Assembly (NCBI RefSeq): GCF_039555335.1
Contig: NC_092647.1
Coordinates: 19,810,880 to 19,874,879 of the forward strand
Direction of reading: 5' to 3'
Length of the DNA: 64,000 nucleotides
Source: Amphiura filiformis
Lineage: Eukaryota > Echinodermata > Ophiuroidea > Amphilepidida > Amphiuridae
The translations under genes and the position numbers were made by a program. Positions 1-12,149 of the stretch are shown here, in pieces. Every line of letters starts with the position of its first letter. Positions within the stretch are counted from its first letter, which is position 1. Below the pieces are notes generated by a model. That model saw only the letters and a list, made by a program, of their open reading frames with translations. It had not been told where the DNA came from and did not search any database.

Positions 1-1000
1 TGCGCCATATCTCAATAACATCAATTTGTCCCATACTTCCTTTTGTCATGGGAGGGCAGTATTGGTAGTCGGGGTGAGCGTCCGAAGAGCAAGAAAAAGG
101 GTGAGTATCCGGTGGCTTCACTTCGCGTACAGTTATAGGCATGTACCATCTTGTTTAGGATTCTTTCCAGTTGCTCTTCTGGTTCTCTGGTAGGGTACGA
201 AGCATGGAGAGTAAGGTGCGGTTAAATCGTTCTGCCTTGCCGTTACCCTGGGGATGATATGGTGTAGTCCGAGCGTGCTGGATTCCTGCCAAGCGCTGCA
301 GTTGGTCGAACAGCTTATTCTCAAACTCTCCACCCTGGTCATGAAGGATGCGTTGGGGAAGCCAAACCGGGGATGAAGTCATCAAACAACTTTGAAGCTG
401 CTGTCTTAGCTGACTTGTTGGTTGTAGCGTGCGCTTGAGCGAACCGGGTAAAGTGATCGACTACCACTAAGATATATTCATAGCCTCCTTGCTTCGCTTC
501 AAGATGAAGGAAGTCAATACTGATCAGCTCCAGGGGCTCTGAGGTGATTACTGGCTGCATCGGAGCTCTGGGTGGACGGTGAGGTCTTCTTTGTTTAAGG
601 CATGAACATTCACGGGCGATGTAGTGCTCAAAGTCTGCTTGCATGCCAGGCCAGTAGAACCGGTCTCTTGCTAGATTAACTACTCGATCTGCACCTAAAT
701 GACCCATCTCACCATGTAGCTGTCGGTATATCATTGGTCTGTACTCTTTGGGTATTACCAGCTGATATCTACTGGTGGTTTTGCGATGTAGAATACCCCT
801 ACTGTCGATCACCAGATTCTTCCACTCATGAAGTAATCGATTTCTTGTCTTCTCCTTTATTGCTGGAGGTCGGCTCCCTGTCTGCTTAGCTCTAAGAATA
901 CTTTCAATCTCTGAGTCCTCTCTCTGAGCTTTGAGGATCTCGTCATCCGTTAATGACCTAATTGTCGAATCCAGACGATCACATGGTTGCTGAAGCGTAG
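1..1000 (-). pseudogene. Integrase region of the Ty3/gypsy fossil
   Basis: The zinc-binding N-terminal part is visible (L-H-G-E-M-G-H-L-G followed by a W-P-G-M block and a C-x-C pair), then the catalytic core with I-S-I-D-F-L and V-V-V-D-H-F-T-R-F, and further left a D-Q-G-G-E-F-E-N block and [17 protein letters not shown]. These are standard landmarks of retroviral-type integrases. The C-terminal end is outside the window. Fossil; described only as a part of the element. Confidence 0.88.
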
Positions 1001-1132
1001 CTGGGTTGGTGGTAACAGCTGCAATTAATGTGTTGTCTGGGTCTGTTGCTTGCTTGGAAGCTGTAGCAATTGCTTGGAAAGCAGGAGGAGTTTCTTTGCT
1101 GCATTGCTTCATGTATTGGTTGATGTCCTTTG

Positions 1133-1577
1133 GCATCCGGGACAATGCATCCGCCGCTGTGTTCACTCTTCCAGGGAGGTATTTCAATGTCAGGTGGTAA
1201 TCACATAGCTCGCCAACCCACCGCTGACCGGTGGCATTTAGCCGTGCTGTCGACATTACATAGGTCAAGGGATTATTGTCTGTGAATACGGTGATGGAGG
1301 GTGCGTAGTACAAATAATCCCTGAACTGTTCCGTGACTGCCCACTTGAGGGCTAAAAATTCCAGTTTGCCAGAGTGAAGATGGTAATTCTTCTCAGCCGT
1401 GTTGAGTGTCCGGGATCCGTAACCGATCACCTTGGGTTTCCCATGTTGTTCTTGGTAGAGGACGGCACCCAGTCCATCTGCTGAAGCATCAGTGAACAGC
1501 TGGAATGGGAGGTTGAAATCTGGGAATGCCATCACAGGGGGATTGAGCATCTGGTCCAGCAGGGTAGTAAGAGCCAT
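1133..1577 (-). pseudogene. RNase H region of the Ty3/gypsy fossil
   Basis: L-F-T-D-A-S-A-D-G-L-G-A-V-L-Y-Q, the G-Y-G-S-R-T-L-N block, the L-E-F-L-A-L-K-W-A-V block, the F-T-D-N-N-P-L-T-Y block and the closing V-N-T-A-A-D-A-L-S-R are the usual RNase H signatures of Ty3/gypsy polyproteins. It sits between the reverse transcriptase and integrase regions, as expected for this family. Confidence 0.9.
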
Positions 1578-1599
1578 GTGGTGCTTTTCATTCCACAGT

Positions 1600-2679
1600 A
1601 TAGGGGTCTTTGAAGGTATGCTATTGTTAGTCTTTCTGTTTCACTTCTTCGGCATTCTGCCCTTCGGTAATTTGGGATGATTCTTCGTGCCTTCTGGGCT
1701 GGCAAGTAGCTGGTAAAGTGGCTGCGCTATCTGAGCAAACTGTGGAATAAACTTCCTGTGATAGCCTACCAATCCGAGAAGTTGTCTGAGATCTCCGACA
1801 GTCTTTGGCTCTCTGCTCCTTAGTGCTTGAAGAGCGACGATATCTTTCTCATCTGGTCGGTATCCTTCAGGTGAGATGACTTTCCCCAGGTACTTAACTT
1901 CTTTCCGAACAGCTCACACTTACTTGAACGGAGTTTCATACCAAATTCTCGATTCTGCGGCAGTACTCTCCAAGCCGCTCCACATGTTGTTCAAAGGTGG
2001 AACTGAAGACAAGGACATCATCTAGGTATGTGGTACAAATGTCAAAATTAAAGTCTCCTAAACAATCCTCCATGCACCGCTGGAAGGCCGCTGGTGCATT
2101 CTTCAACCCGAAGGGAATCCGCACCACTCATATAAGCCCCACGGGGTTACAAAGGCTGTTAATGGTCGCGACTCTTCATCCATAAAACCTTGGTGGTAGG
2201 CCTTTCCCTGGTCGAGGGTGGAAAACCAGGTGTTTCCACCAAGGGCATTGAGGACATCTTGTATCTTGGGGATCGGTTGTCTGTCTGGAGGGGTTTTGGC
2301 GTTCAGGGCACGGTAATCAACACACAGGCGAAGACTCCCATCCTTCTTCCAAGACGCATACCAGTGGTGAAGAGTATGCGGACTGGGACTTTATAATCCA
2401 GCCACGATGGATTAGATCCAAGAGATACTCTTTCACTTCCAGGTGGAGTGGTCTGGGTACCGATATATATGATCTTTGTACGGGATCTTGATCAGTCAGG
2501 TTGATGTGCATGTTTAGCGATGTAATTTTTCCCATATCTTGTTCGTGACGTGCAAAGGATGCGGATTCTTCTCGCAGCATCTTCTTCACCAGATCCTGAT
2601 GGTCTAAGGGAAGGTGGTCCAGATCAACTGGCGGTATCCAATCTGGAGAAGTCTTAGATCCTACCGAATTGACTCGCAC
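1600..2679 (-). pseudogene. Reverse transcriptase region of the Ty3/gypsy fossil
   Basis: The catalytic Y-L-D-D-V-L-V-F-S block is readable near 2020, preceded by the [13 protein letters not shown] block near 2100. The upstream end near 2400-2600 keeps P-L-H-L-E-V-K-E-Y-L-L-D-L and S-A-Y-S-S-P-L-V, the typical start of a Ty3/gypsy reverse transcriptase. Broken; described as a fossil part. Confidence 0.88.
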
Positions 2680-2699
2680 AGTTGAATCAGCAGCATCAT

Positions 2700-3560
2700 C
2701 GCGACCATCGGCTCTTGGCTCCTGTAAGTTACCCGAATGACCGATCTCACTACGGTGAGAGTACCCAGGGACGTTCTGTTTCCTAAGATAATATCACGGG
2801 AGGATGTATTCGTGACGGGTATAGCCACACGGCATGAAGAACCCTTTGGTACTGTTACTGGTGTCTCGTGCAGCTGCAGGCCTTCCAGCGAATTAAAGGG
2901 TGTTGGTTCAAACAGAGCTACTGTCTCTTGGATTGCATTAGCATGTGCTCTACAGGTAACCAGAACGGTCTCTCCCTTGGGAATGATGGTGCAGGTCTTC
3001 CCAGTCTTGACTGTGCAAATAGTATCCATATCGCCTGCCCGAATCACGTTCAAGATCTGCGTTACTTTATCTGCCTTGACGGTCAGGAAGAGTTTCTTGA
3101 AGATTTGATCTTGTTCTGATGGTGATCTGGCGTCTCGTTGGATGATCTCTTCAATGATGTTGTAACCAATCACTGGCTCTTCCAATGATGCTGAAGTGAC
3201 CAGAACGGGGACTATCAGTTGGAGTGGGGGTCTTCCATCAGCCGTGGGAAACTCTAAGACTACCTCAAGCCATCCATCGAAAGGAATATCGGTACCATTG
3301 GCTGCTGTCAAACTTAGGCTGGGTTCCAAGAGAGATTTGATGGACTGTAATTCAGTGTGTGGAATATTTTGCTTCCACCACTGTCGCGAGATCATGGAGA
3401 CCTGCGATCCAGAGTCCCACAGCGCGATGGTCTGCTCCCCATTCACGGCAACCCTTACCAGACACCGTCGTCCAACTAACTTGATCAACTTGTTCCTCTT
3501 GGGGTGGTTATGCTCTGTTGATGGTTCTTTCGGTGTTATCTTATTTACATTATTTACAGT
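2700..3560 (-). pseudogene. Retropepsin-like protease region of the Ty3/gypsy fossil
   Basis: A-L-W-D-S-G-S-Q-V-S-M-I-S is the active-site block of a retropepsin-type aspartic protease, with a downstream hydrophobic V-I-G-Y-N-I-I block. Position between the gag-like and reverse transcriptase regions agrees with Ty3/gypsy order. Confidence 0.82.
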
Positions 3561-3589
3561 TGACATGGTTGAGGACTTTGTTTGGTAAG

Positions 3590-4912
3590 CTACACTCTGT
3601 CCTCTCGAGGTGCTCGATAGCCGCTTCCCTGGTAGTGCTGAAGGGCTTCCACTGGTGCAGCCTCGGCAATGTGTCCACTGCTGCCGCATTTGAAACAGTG
3701 CCTACACTGACCACCCAGTCCTTGCTCACGACACCCTTGACACCCTCTTTTCTCTACGGTTACCACGCCCATTATCTCTCCTTTCCGTTGGGGACTTCGC
3801 CTGTAAGGCCATCACACATGCTTTTAAATCAGCAAGGCCCGCAGTGAGCGCCTCAATAGCCTTGTCTTGCCTGCTGGACTTATCTGGCTGTACTCTTTCT
3901 GCATCAACTTTGCTGACGTGTATACTCTTCTTGACCTCCGTCTTCTGCTGCCTCATAGTCTCCAGTCCCGCAGCCACATTAATCCTTTCAAGCAATGCCT
4001 CATCTGTGACACCATCTATGAGGTGAGGTTTGACATCTGCTCTGATGTTATCGTCCCTCAAACCCGTCGCCATGGTGCGCAGAAACATCCCTTGGACCAA
4101 CTGGGTATCATATTTAGGCCCAGTCACGGCATTCGCAGCGAGGACAACACTCTTCTGTTTAATGTCAATTGCCCTCATGACGAAGTCCCGCGGGTCTCTG
4201 TCTTCTCTTGCTTCAGGCTGGAGAGCTCCTGGTAGTAATCAGTGGCATCCTGCTCCTGGTAGTGGGCTCAATTATTGCCCTCATCCTCTCCAAGGTTAGG
4301 TCTCGCTTTCCTTCTAACACGGATCTTAGGGGATCCCCGGTTCACTGCCTTGATCACGGCCTCCACTACCTCAGCCTCCTTGTAGCCCTTTTTTAGGGCT
4401 GTCCCTATCTGGTGGTTGAGACTAGAGAAACTTAGCCTGTCTTTTTGGGTTACTCCCCCGATTTGACCACTAATCCTGCAGTCTTTGTGTAGCCTCACTC
4501 CCTGCTGCGTGACCTTGGTGGACGTTGTTGCATTTCCCAACTTCTTTTCCAGTAGCTCAATCTTTTCCTTGAAGGCCGCTTCCAAAGCTGCTACCTGGAG
4601 CAAGTGCGCTTCCATCAGTGTTTTCAGCTCAGCTTGGGCATCTTGTTTGGGGTTGTCCTTATCACCAGGCGGATGTAGCCATCCCTCTATCTGCTCTTGT
4701 ACCATTATCAAAGCTGACATGCCCTTGTCTTCTGTCTCAGACAGGTCAGTGCTGTGAAGGTATGTCACGATGGCCTGGATGACTTTCAGACGATTGGCCA
4801 CATCAGCACCAACTTCCATTTTCAACAAGACAGTTACCTTGACCAGATCTTCCAGATCGAGCTGGTACAAGGATCCCTGAATGTTAACCAAGGTCTCCTC
4901 TATTGCATCCAT
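3590..4912 (-). pseudogene. Gag-like region of the Ty3/gypsy fossil
   Basis: A helical, charged region starts with a methionine at 4912 and is followed further left by a degenerate zinc-knuckle-like C-x2-C-x4-H stretch near 3690. Both fit a Ty3/gypsy gag polyprotein. Gag sequences diverge fast, so the call rests mainly on position and the knuckle remnant. Broken. Confidence 0.7.
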
Positions 4913-5054
4913 GATTAGTTGGTGGGACTGTTAAAATCTGTTAAAACCTCGTCACCTATCTGGTCGCTCTCGTCTTTTCCTGTCCAATCATGGATACTGT
5001 CCGTCGGGATATGGTAGTCACTCATCTGCTCTTCATATCTATCTTCACAGCATG

Positions 5055-5073
5055 GGTCCTGGCAGGATCGCCA
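5055..5073 (-). other. Primer binding site of the Ty3/gypsy fossil
   Basis: On the minus strand this reads TGGCGATCCTGCCAGGAC. It starts with TGG, the complement of a tRNA CCA end, and lies three to four bases inside the LTR candidate, as in LTR elements. The primer tRNA was not assigned. Confidence 0.65.
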
Positions 5074-5076
5074 AAA

Positions 5077-5253
5077 TGTTACGGGCCAGGTTTCGAGTGG
5101 GCATCATACTCTGTTGATGACAAATTTGAAGAGAAACACCATGAGAATCTGAAGTTGTGACCAGTGGTTAATGCATTTATTCAAGGACTGGCACTGACCT
5201 AAGGTCACCACTTCAGAGGTGTCAGGATGCTTGACTTCTCAAATGTCACAACA
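5077..5253 (-). repeat. Candidate LTR of the Ty3/gypsy fossil
   Basis: The interval starts with TGTT and ends with AACA, giving the TG...CA ends of an LTR, and abuts the primer binding site. At about 177 bp it is short for the family. The outer border is uncertain because the partner LTR lies outside the window. Confidence 0.45.
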
Positions 5254-7117
5254 TATTATTTCACATATCAAGACATCCAAAAAATATAGTGGGGGTCCTA
5301 GAAACCATTGTGGAAAGTATTGAGGACATTTATGGTCCACAACATGTGTACTTAAAGTTTATACTGAAAAATTTTAGGTTTTTAATTTTTTTACCAAATT
5401 TCTATCATTTTTAAATATGGTATTTCACCCTTTTCCATCTGAAATCGTCCACATGGTCAATGGCGGGAAATCTTGCCAATCTTGTTGCTAAACGGGCACG
5501 TATGTTTGCCTTGCGCCCGACGCAAAACGCAACAAGCCTGACCGCGTTTCCCTGTGCGCTACTAATAACACGCGTGCGATTCACCCTCCCCTGTATCTCG
5601 CGCTAGACTTAAAAACAACTTCTCTGACTGAAGACATGGCCGGCCGGGAAATTCATACGGCTTGATGAACAGTTATTCCTCTTTTTTATGGAAAATATTG
5701 CTTGGATTTTCGTAAAACGGTTGCGGAAGTTGTATTTTAATTACGACTACGAGCTGCATGAATTACAGGAATCAAGATTATCACATTTGAAAACAAGGGT
5801 TGCTTGATTGCTGTCTACTGCCACTTTTGATACAAAACGGCGATTTAAAACGTGTTCATTTTCGTGCATGTTTTCAATTTTTTGTGCAAGCTAACAGATT
5901 CATTATAGAAAATAAAGGTAAGATTTTGGTCTTATCGTACAGCTCCTTTTCCTCTAGGGACCGCTTTTTTCATTTTTTTTAAATTTCCGTCAAAAAACAA
6001 AAATATACACCAGTATTGACCAAATTAGGCTGAAACAGTCAAGTTTCCACCATTTTTATCGAATATTTCTAAAATATGGTCAAAATTCAAAAAAATAAAA
6101 AAATGGATCCTAGATTTTCATACCTAGTTTTTGAAAATCAAAAAGAAAATTTTTTTTACGGAAAAAATAATTAGTTACGGTGTACGTAAATTTTTGGGTC
6201 AAAATCACACTTTTTGATGATTTTCTCCAAAAGTAAGCATTTTTACATAAATCTGATGTCACCGTTGAATTTTTCAGGTCATTTCCATTCTAAATATGTA
6301 TACTTTTATACACTTTAGATCAACAATTTAGAAGTTTAATACAAGACCAAAACGTTTTTCATAATTTCATGGTTCAGACCAACCTTAAAGGGACATGCAG
6401 AGATAAACTATAAATTATTTGCCTTACTTCTCCTAGGAATAATCAATGGACGTTTGATTTATATAATAGCTCACTGCTTTATTCACAGGGCATGATTTAG
6501 TGTTGGAATTGGCATTGCAAAATTGTGACAAAGTTTTATTTGTATAGCAATAATTATGTATAGCATTGACATGTGTTTATGTGATTGCATAGCAATTTGG
6601 CTAGATTGTGTAGCAAAATGTGATGCGATACCGGTTATATTATGCCCTGTTTATTCATAACGTGATTCAAAGGTACAGCCCGCTATGTGTCGAATAGGAA
6701 ATAAGGTTTGGTATATTGAATCTTACCCTGACCCTAACGAACCTTTAAATATTTCGACATAGCAAACTTTATTGTGTCTATCGTATTTTTGACATAACGA
6801 ACCTTCGACATGGCGAACCTTCAACACCCACTCGGGTAATTTCTTATGTTGGCTTATCATAGCACTCACGGTCGGCTAGCTTCCACATGTTGAGCATAGT
6901 TTTTGAAATTGACTGCCTTGCTCACATGGACCTGATGTGAGATTTTGTCTATTTTGATACCAAAGTGCTGTGTCCAACGTTTTTATTGCAGCGGTAAGAA
7001 ACTACACTGTATTCATGCCAAAATGGCAAATGTGGGGAAAAAGAGTGATATGGTAGCGACATATCACTGCATGTCCTTCTAAGGTGTTTAATAGTGGTTT
7101 CATTAAAATATTTGTTA
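5254..7117. other. AT-rich intergenic stretch with a CpG-rich patch
   Basis: No gene seen. Most is AT-rich with poly-A and poly-T runs. The patch at about 5450-5660 stands out: it is GC-richer and rich in CG dinucleotides. It has no readable ORF and could be an old repeat or an undetected promoter. Confidence 0.5.
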
Positions 7118-7513
7118 TTAAGGGCTGGGGTATGAGCGTTTGGACAGTATTTTTTGTGGTACATGAGAGCACATCAGACATATCGAATTGCATTCTGAAT
7201 ACGAAGAATGTCCTTGTAATATCAAATAATTTAGATTTTTTGAAATTTGCAATATAATACACATTTAATGGCAAATGATTAAAAATTGATATTTTTGATA
7301 TTTAACAGTCCTCAAAGTAAACTTTATAAATCAAATGATATGTACTTAAGCTGGGATGAAAAGCCGACGATCAATTGAAAATTTTGACCTTTCGTATTGA
7401 AAACACCCAAAAAAATATATATCTTCAATATAAAAGGTCAAAATTCGATATGTCTGATGTGCTCTCATGTCCCACAAAAAATATGGTCCAAACGCTTATA
7501 TCAGAGCCCTTAA
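7118..7513. mobile_element. Palindromic MITE, TTAA-flanked, internally deleted copy
   Basis: TTAA at 7118-7121 and 7510-7513 bracket inverted ends reading GGGCTGGGGTATGAGCG and its partner near the right end. The two arms (CATATCGAATTGCATTC-type left arm; TTCGATATGTCTGATGTG right arm) fold into a long hairpin. A longer copy lies at 46607-47242. TTAA target sites are typical of piggyBac-type transposases, but the end sequence does not match well, so the superfamily is open. Confidence 0.8.
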
Positions 7514-7546
7514 AGTTGTTATTATTATTTCATCTTCATATCATCA

Positions 7547-8033
7547 TCATGTAGGTATCCCAGGCAAACCTTAGTTAACACATTTACTAGTCAGCGAAAT
7601 TCGCCGAGACCGGGGCCCAAACACAATGCATATTTACATAGAAATTTGAATTTTTTTCGAGAATAGGTGGGTGAAGGAAACCTACATAAATATGTTTTCT
7701 ATACTTCACTTGACCCAAATATATGATTTTTTATGGTGATAATCAAGTCGCACATGGACTTTTAGAGGGATTTTGATAGCAGTTCCATTAAAAAAAGCTG
7801 CTATCGCCATGCGATTAAGATCTAGAAACACCCCTAAAAGCCGCTTTTGGGGAATTTTGCTAGCAGAATCTTTTTGATGAAAGTCAATCTTTGACAAGAT
7901 GTAACTTTGTTACGGAAAGTGCTATGACAAAAATGTTTTCAGTTTTGGCTTTCTTTACTCAAGGGCTTTAATTTGATATGTAAAATGATGCAGTTTGATG
8001 GCAAATTTGAATTCACCTAGGATACCTACATCA
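7547..8033. mobile_element. Possible MITE with short inverted ends
   Basis: CATGTAGGTATCCCAGG at the left and its near complement TCACCTAGGATACCTACATC at the right are inverted ends about 480 bp apart. The interior shows no coding. Single copy in the window, so moderate confidence only. Confidence 0.45.
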
Positions 8034-8429
8034 TGTGTGTTGAATAAAAAGTCATTTATTCTTGAATCTGTAAATACGTATGTTGTCATTTCTCTAGTCA
8101 CCAGTTGGTTGGATCATAACTTTTAACTGCTTTCCACCCCTTTACTAACATTTCGTTGAATTTGCAATTCAGTGCATACAACAGAAATAAAGAAAGAGAA
8201 TTGGGACTTTGTGACCATCTTTATTCAAGCATGGTGATTATTTGTTTTGCCGGGAATGCGTTCAGAACCAATCACTACTTGTGCTTGTTTACAAGACTCG
8301 TAAACAGCGTAATGAAATTCTTTTATGAAAATAATGCGCATGTTTTTATCATTACATTTGAAGCAGAATTGTTTTCGTTTACAAAAGGGTGCTTTCGGCA
8401 ATGACATGCCATGCTTGTATACTGCAAAT

Positions 8430-8632
8430 ACAGTGCTATAGCCAGGACTTATTCAGATGGGGGAGGTGAGCAAAATTTGATAAAAATGGTAAAAAATGGT
8501 TTAGAAAGTACAAAGAAGGCATAACATTCTTAAATAATATCAGGGTGGCTAGCGTGCCATAGGAGGGTAAGAAAGACTTCTCATGGGGTGGCAGTTGCCC
8601 CCCTTTTCCCAGCCCCTTGGCTGCGTCACTGG
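8430..8632. repeat. Repeat of the 'tagccaggattt' inverted-end family
   Basis: CTATAGCCAGGACTTATTC at the left and CCTTGGCTGCGTCACTGG at the right are inverted ends around a G-run and C-run. Relatives are at 11878-12126, 14765-14940 and 22943-23130. They look like old non-autonomous DNA transposons. Confidence 0.5.
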
Positions 8633-9024
8633 CCAAATACATTTTTCTGTAGCTGATGAAGCCACATTTATACAGGCAGTGTAGGGAGATTCTCTTTTTC
8701 TATATCAGTGGTGCATACATTAAAAAAATTGTTATTTGCCCAGTTTTGAAAAGGACCTTTAAGTTACTGATATGTTGGGAAAGGATGTATTCCAAGGTAG
8801 TGACCCATTGGGACAGTTTATTTTCCAGGAAAAATGTGAACTATATTAAAATTACATGAAATTTAAAATAAATGTACAAAAACTTTTCTGGTCTCTGTGT
8901 GTGATTTCTATTATTTATCACCCATGTTCAGATGGGCTGCAAATTCAAGTGTCAAATTCTCAAGGTGTTGTCGCCCCAAGTGTGACACTCCAGTGAGAGC
9001 AGTTTTTGGTTACTAAAGCAGTAT

Positions 9025-9299
9025 ACAGACTTTTTATTGTACGTAAAATATTGTATGTACAATATGTACGTTATTTAATCTATTGCCATTCTATTTCCAG
9101 TAATGTTTAAGTTCTAACGAATGTTTGATGACGTAAAATCGATAATATATTTCTACTAGATATTACATGTAACATATTATCGATTTTTCGTCATCAAACA
9201 TTCGTTAGAATTTAAACATTACTGGAAATGGAATGGCAATAGATTAAATAACGTACATATTGTACATACAATATTGTACGTACAATACTCGGAGTCTGT
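9025..9299. mobile_element. Near-perfect palindromic MITE (about 275 bp)
   Basis: ACAGACT at 9025 and AGTCTGT at 9293-9299 begin two arms of about 125 bp that are almost exact reverse complements, including TATTGTATGTACAATATG and AACGAATGTTTGATGACG with their complements. The spacer near 9150-9165 is only a few bases. The high arm identity implies a young insertion. No coding. Confidence 0.88.
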
Positions 9300-10464
9300 G
9301 GAGCGCTTTACACCATTCTCATCTTCTCTGCTAACACCAATCGCTACTTGTGTGAGATGAGGCGTAATTTGAAATGCTTTTATGGTGCAAATTTATGGTC
9401 ATCACCCTTTACAGAAACTCCAAGTGTGTTTTTGTCACTGACATCTTACCCCTGTATTGCTTTTAGGGGTGTGATTTTTCAAAGTTTTTTTTCGGTTTTG
9501 TAGTGTCTCTGGACCTAGACCTAAATGCTAGGATCATGGTTGACCTAAAAAAAAAAAATTGAATTTTGCACATTGTTTTGTAATTTTAATATGAAAATTG
9601 ATACATAGTTTTCATGTCATACTCTATTAATGATATCAAAATGCATTGAATTTGAATTTAAAAAAGATATATTTTTACTCCTTTGCAAGGATCCCTGATA
9701 CATGTAGTGCATTTAATCATGATTTAATATTATAACCCTCTCATTATCATTCATGTGCCCATCTGAGCAGATTACCCAACGACTTTACCAAGTTGTATAA
9801 TTATCTCTTTAAGTTTGATAACAAACACCGAAGTAAACAGTGATCATGTCTATTTAGCATGTTTAGCAGATTTGATGAGATCAAAGGTCCAGTGCTCAAG
9901 GTTGATTTATTCATAACAAAATTATAAACTAAAGAAAGACATTTCACACTTTTCAACAAAAAAAAAGAGTTTATAAATCAGAATTGTTAATTTTTCATCA
10001 AAACAACAAAATAAATCAAATAAATGCTGTGAAGATTTTTTGCTTAACAGTGAGTCTACATAGGCCTATAATGAAAGAGAAGTAAGAAATAAGTTTAATA
10101 ATAAGTTGATGGTAACAGTTAGGTTTTATTTTATGTAAGAGTTTTTTGTAGCACATAATTTTTTAGCAGTATCAGTTTTTTTCACGATGTTTAACAGTTG
10201 TGAACATTTTTGGATTTTTAAAATTTATATTTGAAACTATAGGCCTATTACATAATTATTGAACCATTTGAATCCATTTATATGTGGGTTTTGCTGTGCA
10301 GTTCAGAAATGTGCAAAAAAAGGTGAAAATAAAAATTTAGTGAAAATTTCTTGTTACACAGTAGAAACTGTTGATCTTGCCTATCAAGATCACAACATAG
10401 AAAACGTGCATCTTATCTATTAAGAAACAAATCTGAATGTGTCTTTATCCGGTCTTTATCACAG

Positions 10465-10764
10465 AAGGGCTGTTCCGTGTGGAGGACTAGTGCAACAGCA
10501 GCAGCTTCTGTGGGATTGGTACAAAGGCAGCTTCTGGAAGAAACTGGAAGATTACCAAAGTGCTTTACTTGGATAGAACAAGTACGCTTGACGTCTCAGG
10601 AAAGTTGCAGCAAGTGGAAGCTTCATCACTGGAACAGGATATCTTGGATGGGAGGAAGTCGTCATAAGGACTTTGGAAGAAGATAACTTATGTGGATGGT
10701 TGACTACCAGGTAGCATAATGCAGAATTGGCAGCTAATAATTTTGGTGGCTCTACTACCGACAG
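10465..10764 (+). CDS. Orphan plus-strand exon candidate: 5' leader plus signal-peptide start
   Basis: The stretch lies between a good acceptor (TTTATCACAG ending at 10464) and a strong donor (GTAAGT at 10765). Its last 46 bases read M-Q-N-W-Q-L-I-I-L-V-A-L-L-P-T from an ATG at 10719 and stop in phase 1 at the donor. This hydrophobic start resembles a signal peptide, so the rest would be 5' leader. No continuing exon on the plus strand was recognised in the following 6 kb. It may be the first coding exon of a gene whose remainder is far away, a relic of a receptor start, or chance. Confidence 0.35.
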
Positions 10765-11877
10765 GTAAGTTTCATGTTAAGGTCAGATTACGGTCCTGAC
10801 TCGTGGAAAACTTTTGGAACTCATTTGAATATAGCTCCAAAGGACATAATGTGATGCGATCAGGCCAAATGCATTGATTGTGAAATTGAGGCACACGCTA
10901 CACACCAGCTCTGTGTTGGGACACTGATGCCTGTATGATGATCTAAGGTATTCCAACAATAATACACTACTCGCTTCACTTGCACTTCGAGGAGCCTCAT
11001 GGTTTGTGATTCGCTTGGTGCCTGCTTAGCTCGTTATTCGAAGGGTGTCTAGTTTTGCAAACAGGGCTAGTTCTAGTACAGGTGAAAGTAGTGCCTAGAT
11101 CTGCCAAGATGGATGCCATGATTCGAACAGGTGATTCAATTGTCATTATGAAATATATGACGTCCAGACCCAGAGTAGCAATTGTTAGTACTACTGTGCT
11201 TGATTTTACTCTTCATGCACTGCATGTTTTTCCACTGGAGGTTTTACCCATAATTCAGTGGGAAAATGAGAAAATTACAATGTTTGGACATGATTTTTTT
11301 GGCCAGTTACAGAAAGTTGCCTTATTGTGTGCATTTTCGGACCTGTGAAATTTCGACTCGTAATCATGTCTTTCTTAAAATCGCTATAGCTTCTAAGATG
11401 GAAAGCAATGCTCAAAATCACCATAGACTTGTACAACTTGTACATCTGATAAATTTTTCCTACTGTAGGAATGTTTGTAAAAAATGTGTATAAGACAATA
11501 CCGTATTAATACGGAAGTATACAAAATGAGGCAACTTTCAGTTGCTGGAAAAAATAACCTTTCATGTCCTTTTCCTAGAAATCTAAACTATTTTTACATG
11601 CAATGCATCATGGGTAAAATCCTCAGAAATAGGGATCATTCTGGACTACATGTTCTTGCCATTCAGTATACTGTAATCCTGTGCATAAATAACTTTGTGG
11701 GCAGTGTTGTTGTGTACATGCTGACACCCAACATACGCCCCTCCATATCTAGAATCTGTGATATCTTTTATCAGATTATTGGTTTGTTTTGTAACCAAAT
11801 GATGAAACTCAAGGATTATTACCTGTTATGTATGTGACTAAGTGGTACTAAATAAGAAACCTAGCAGACGATGTGAG

Positions 11878-12126
11878 CAGGCCCGTAGCCAGGATTTTTT
11901 TAGAGGGTGCTGATTTTAAAAAAGTGGACTTTTATCCGGGGGGGGAGCAATTCGCAAAAGTTAACTTTCTTCCCCAAATTTAGACCTTTTTTGACCAAAA
12001 AAGCTTTAAAAATCAAATTGTTTGGCTCGCTCCACTTGCAAATTCTTAAATTTTTGGACTTTTTGTCAAAAAATTAGGTGGGGGGGTCATACCCTCGCAC
12101 CCCCCCCCCCCTCCTACAGGCCTGGA
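11878..12126. repeat. Repeat of the 'tagccaggattt' inverted-end family
   Basis: GCAGGCCCGTAGCCAGGAT at the left and CTCCTACAGGCCTGGATG at the right form imperfect inverted ends around G-rich and C-rich runs. Same family style as 8430-8632 and 14765-14940. Confidence 0.55.
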
Positions 12127-12149
12127 TGTGAGAGCAATCGTGCCTGTTG

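Larger units (their letters stand above)
1..5253 (-). mobile_element. Ty3/gypsy-type LTR retrotransposon fossil, cut by the window edge
   Basis: Reading right to left on the minus strand, the parts come in the Ty3/gypsy order: LTR candidate, primer binding site, gag-like region, aspartic protease, reverse transcriptase, RNase H, integrase. Order and motifs (D-S-G protease triad, Y-L-D-D in reverse transcriptase, F-T-D-A-S in RNase H, H-x-G-H-L-G zinc-binding start of integrase) identify the family. The far LTR and the integrase end lie beyond position 1. The coding region is broken, with roughly half a dozen interruptions, so this is a fossil. Age cannot be judged without the second LTR, but domains are still easily read, which suggests it is not ancient. 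Confidence 0.93.

Noticed and set aside
5450-5660. A CpG-island promoter of a host gene
   Set aside because: No transcript or first exon could be found next to it; kept only as a note.
11041-11072. A 17-bp micro-exon after the orphan exon at 10764
   Set aside because: A CAG and a GTGAAA flank it, but the size is extreme and it adds no recognisable protein.
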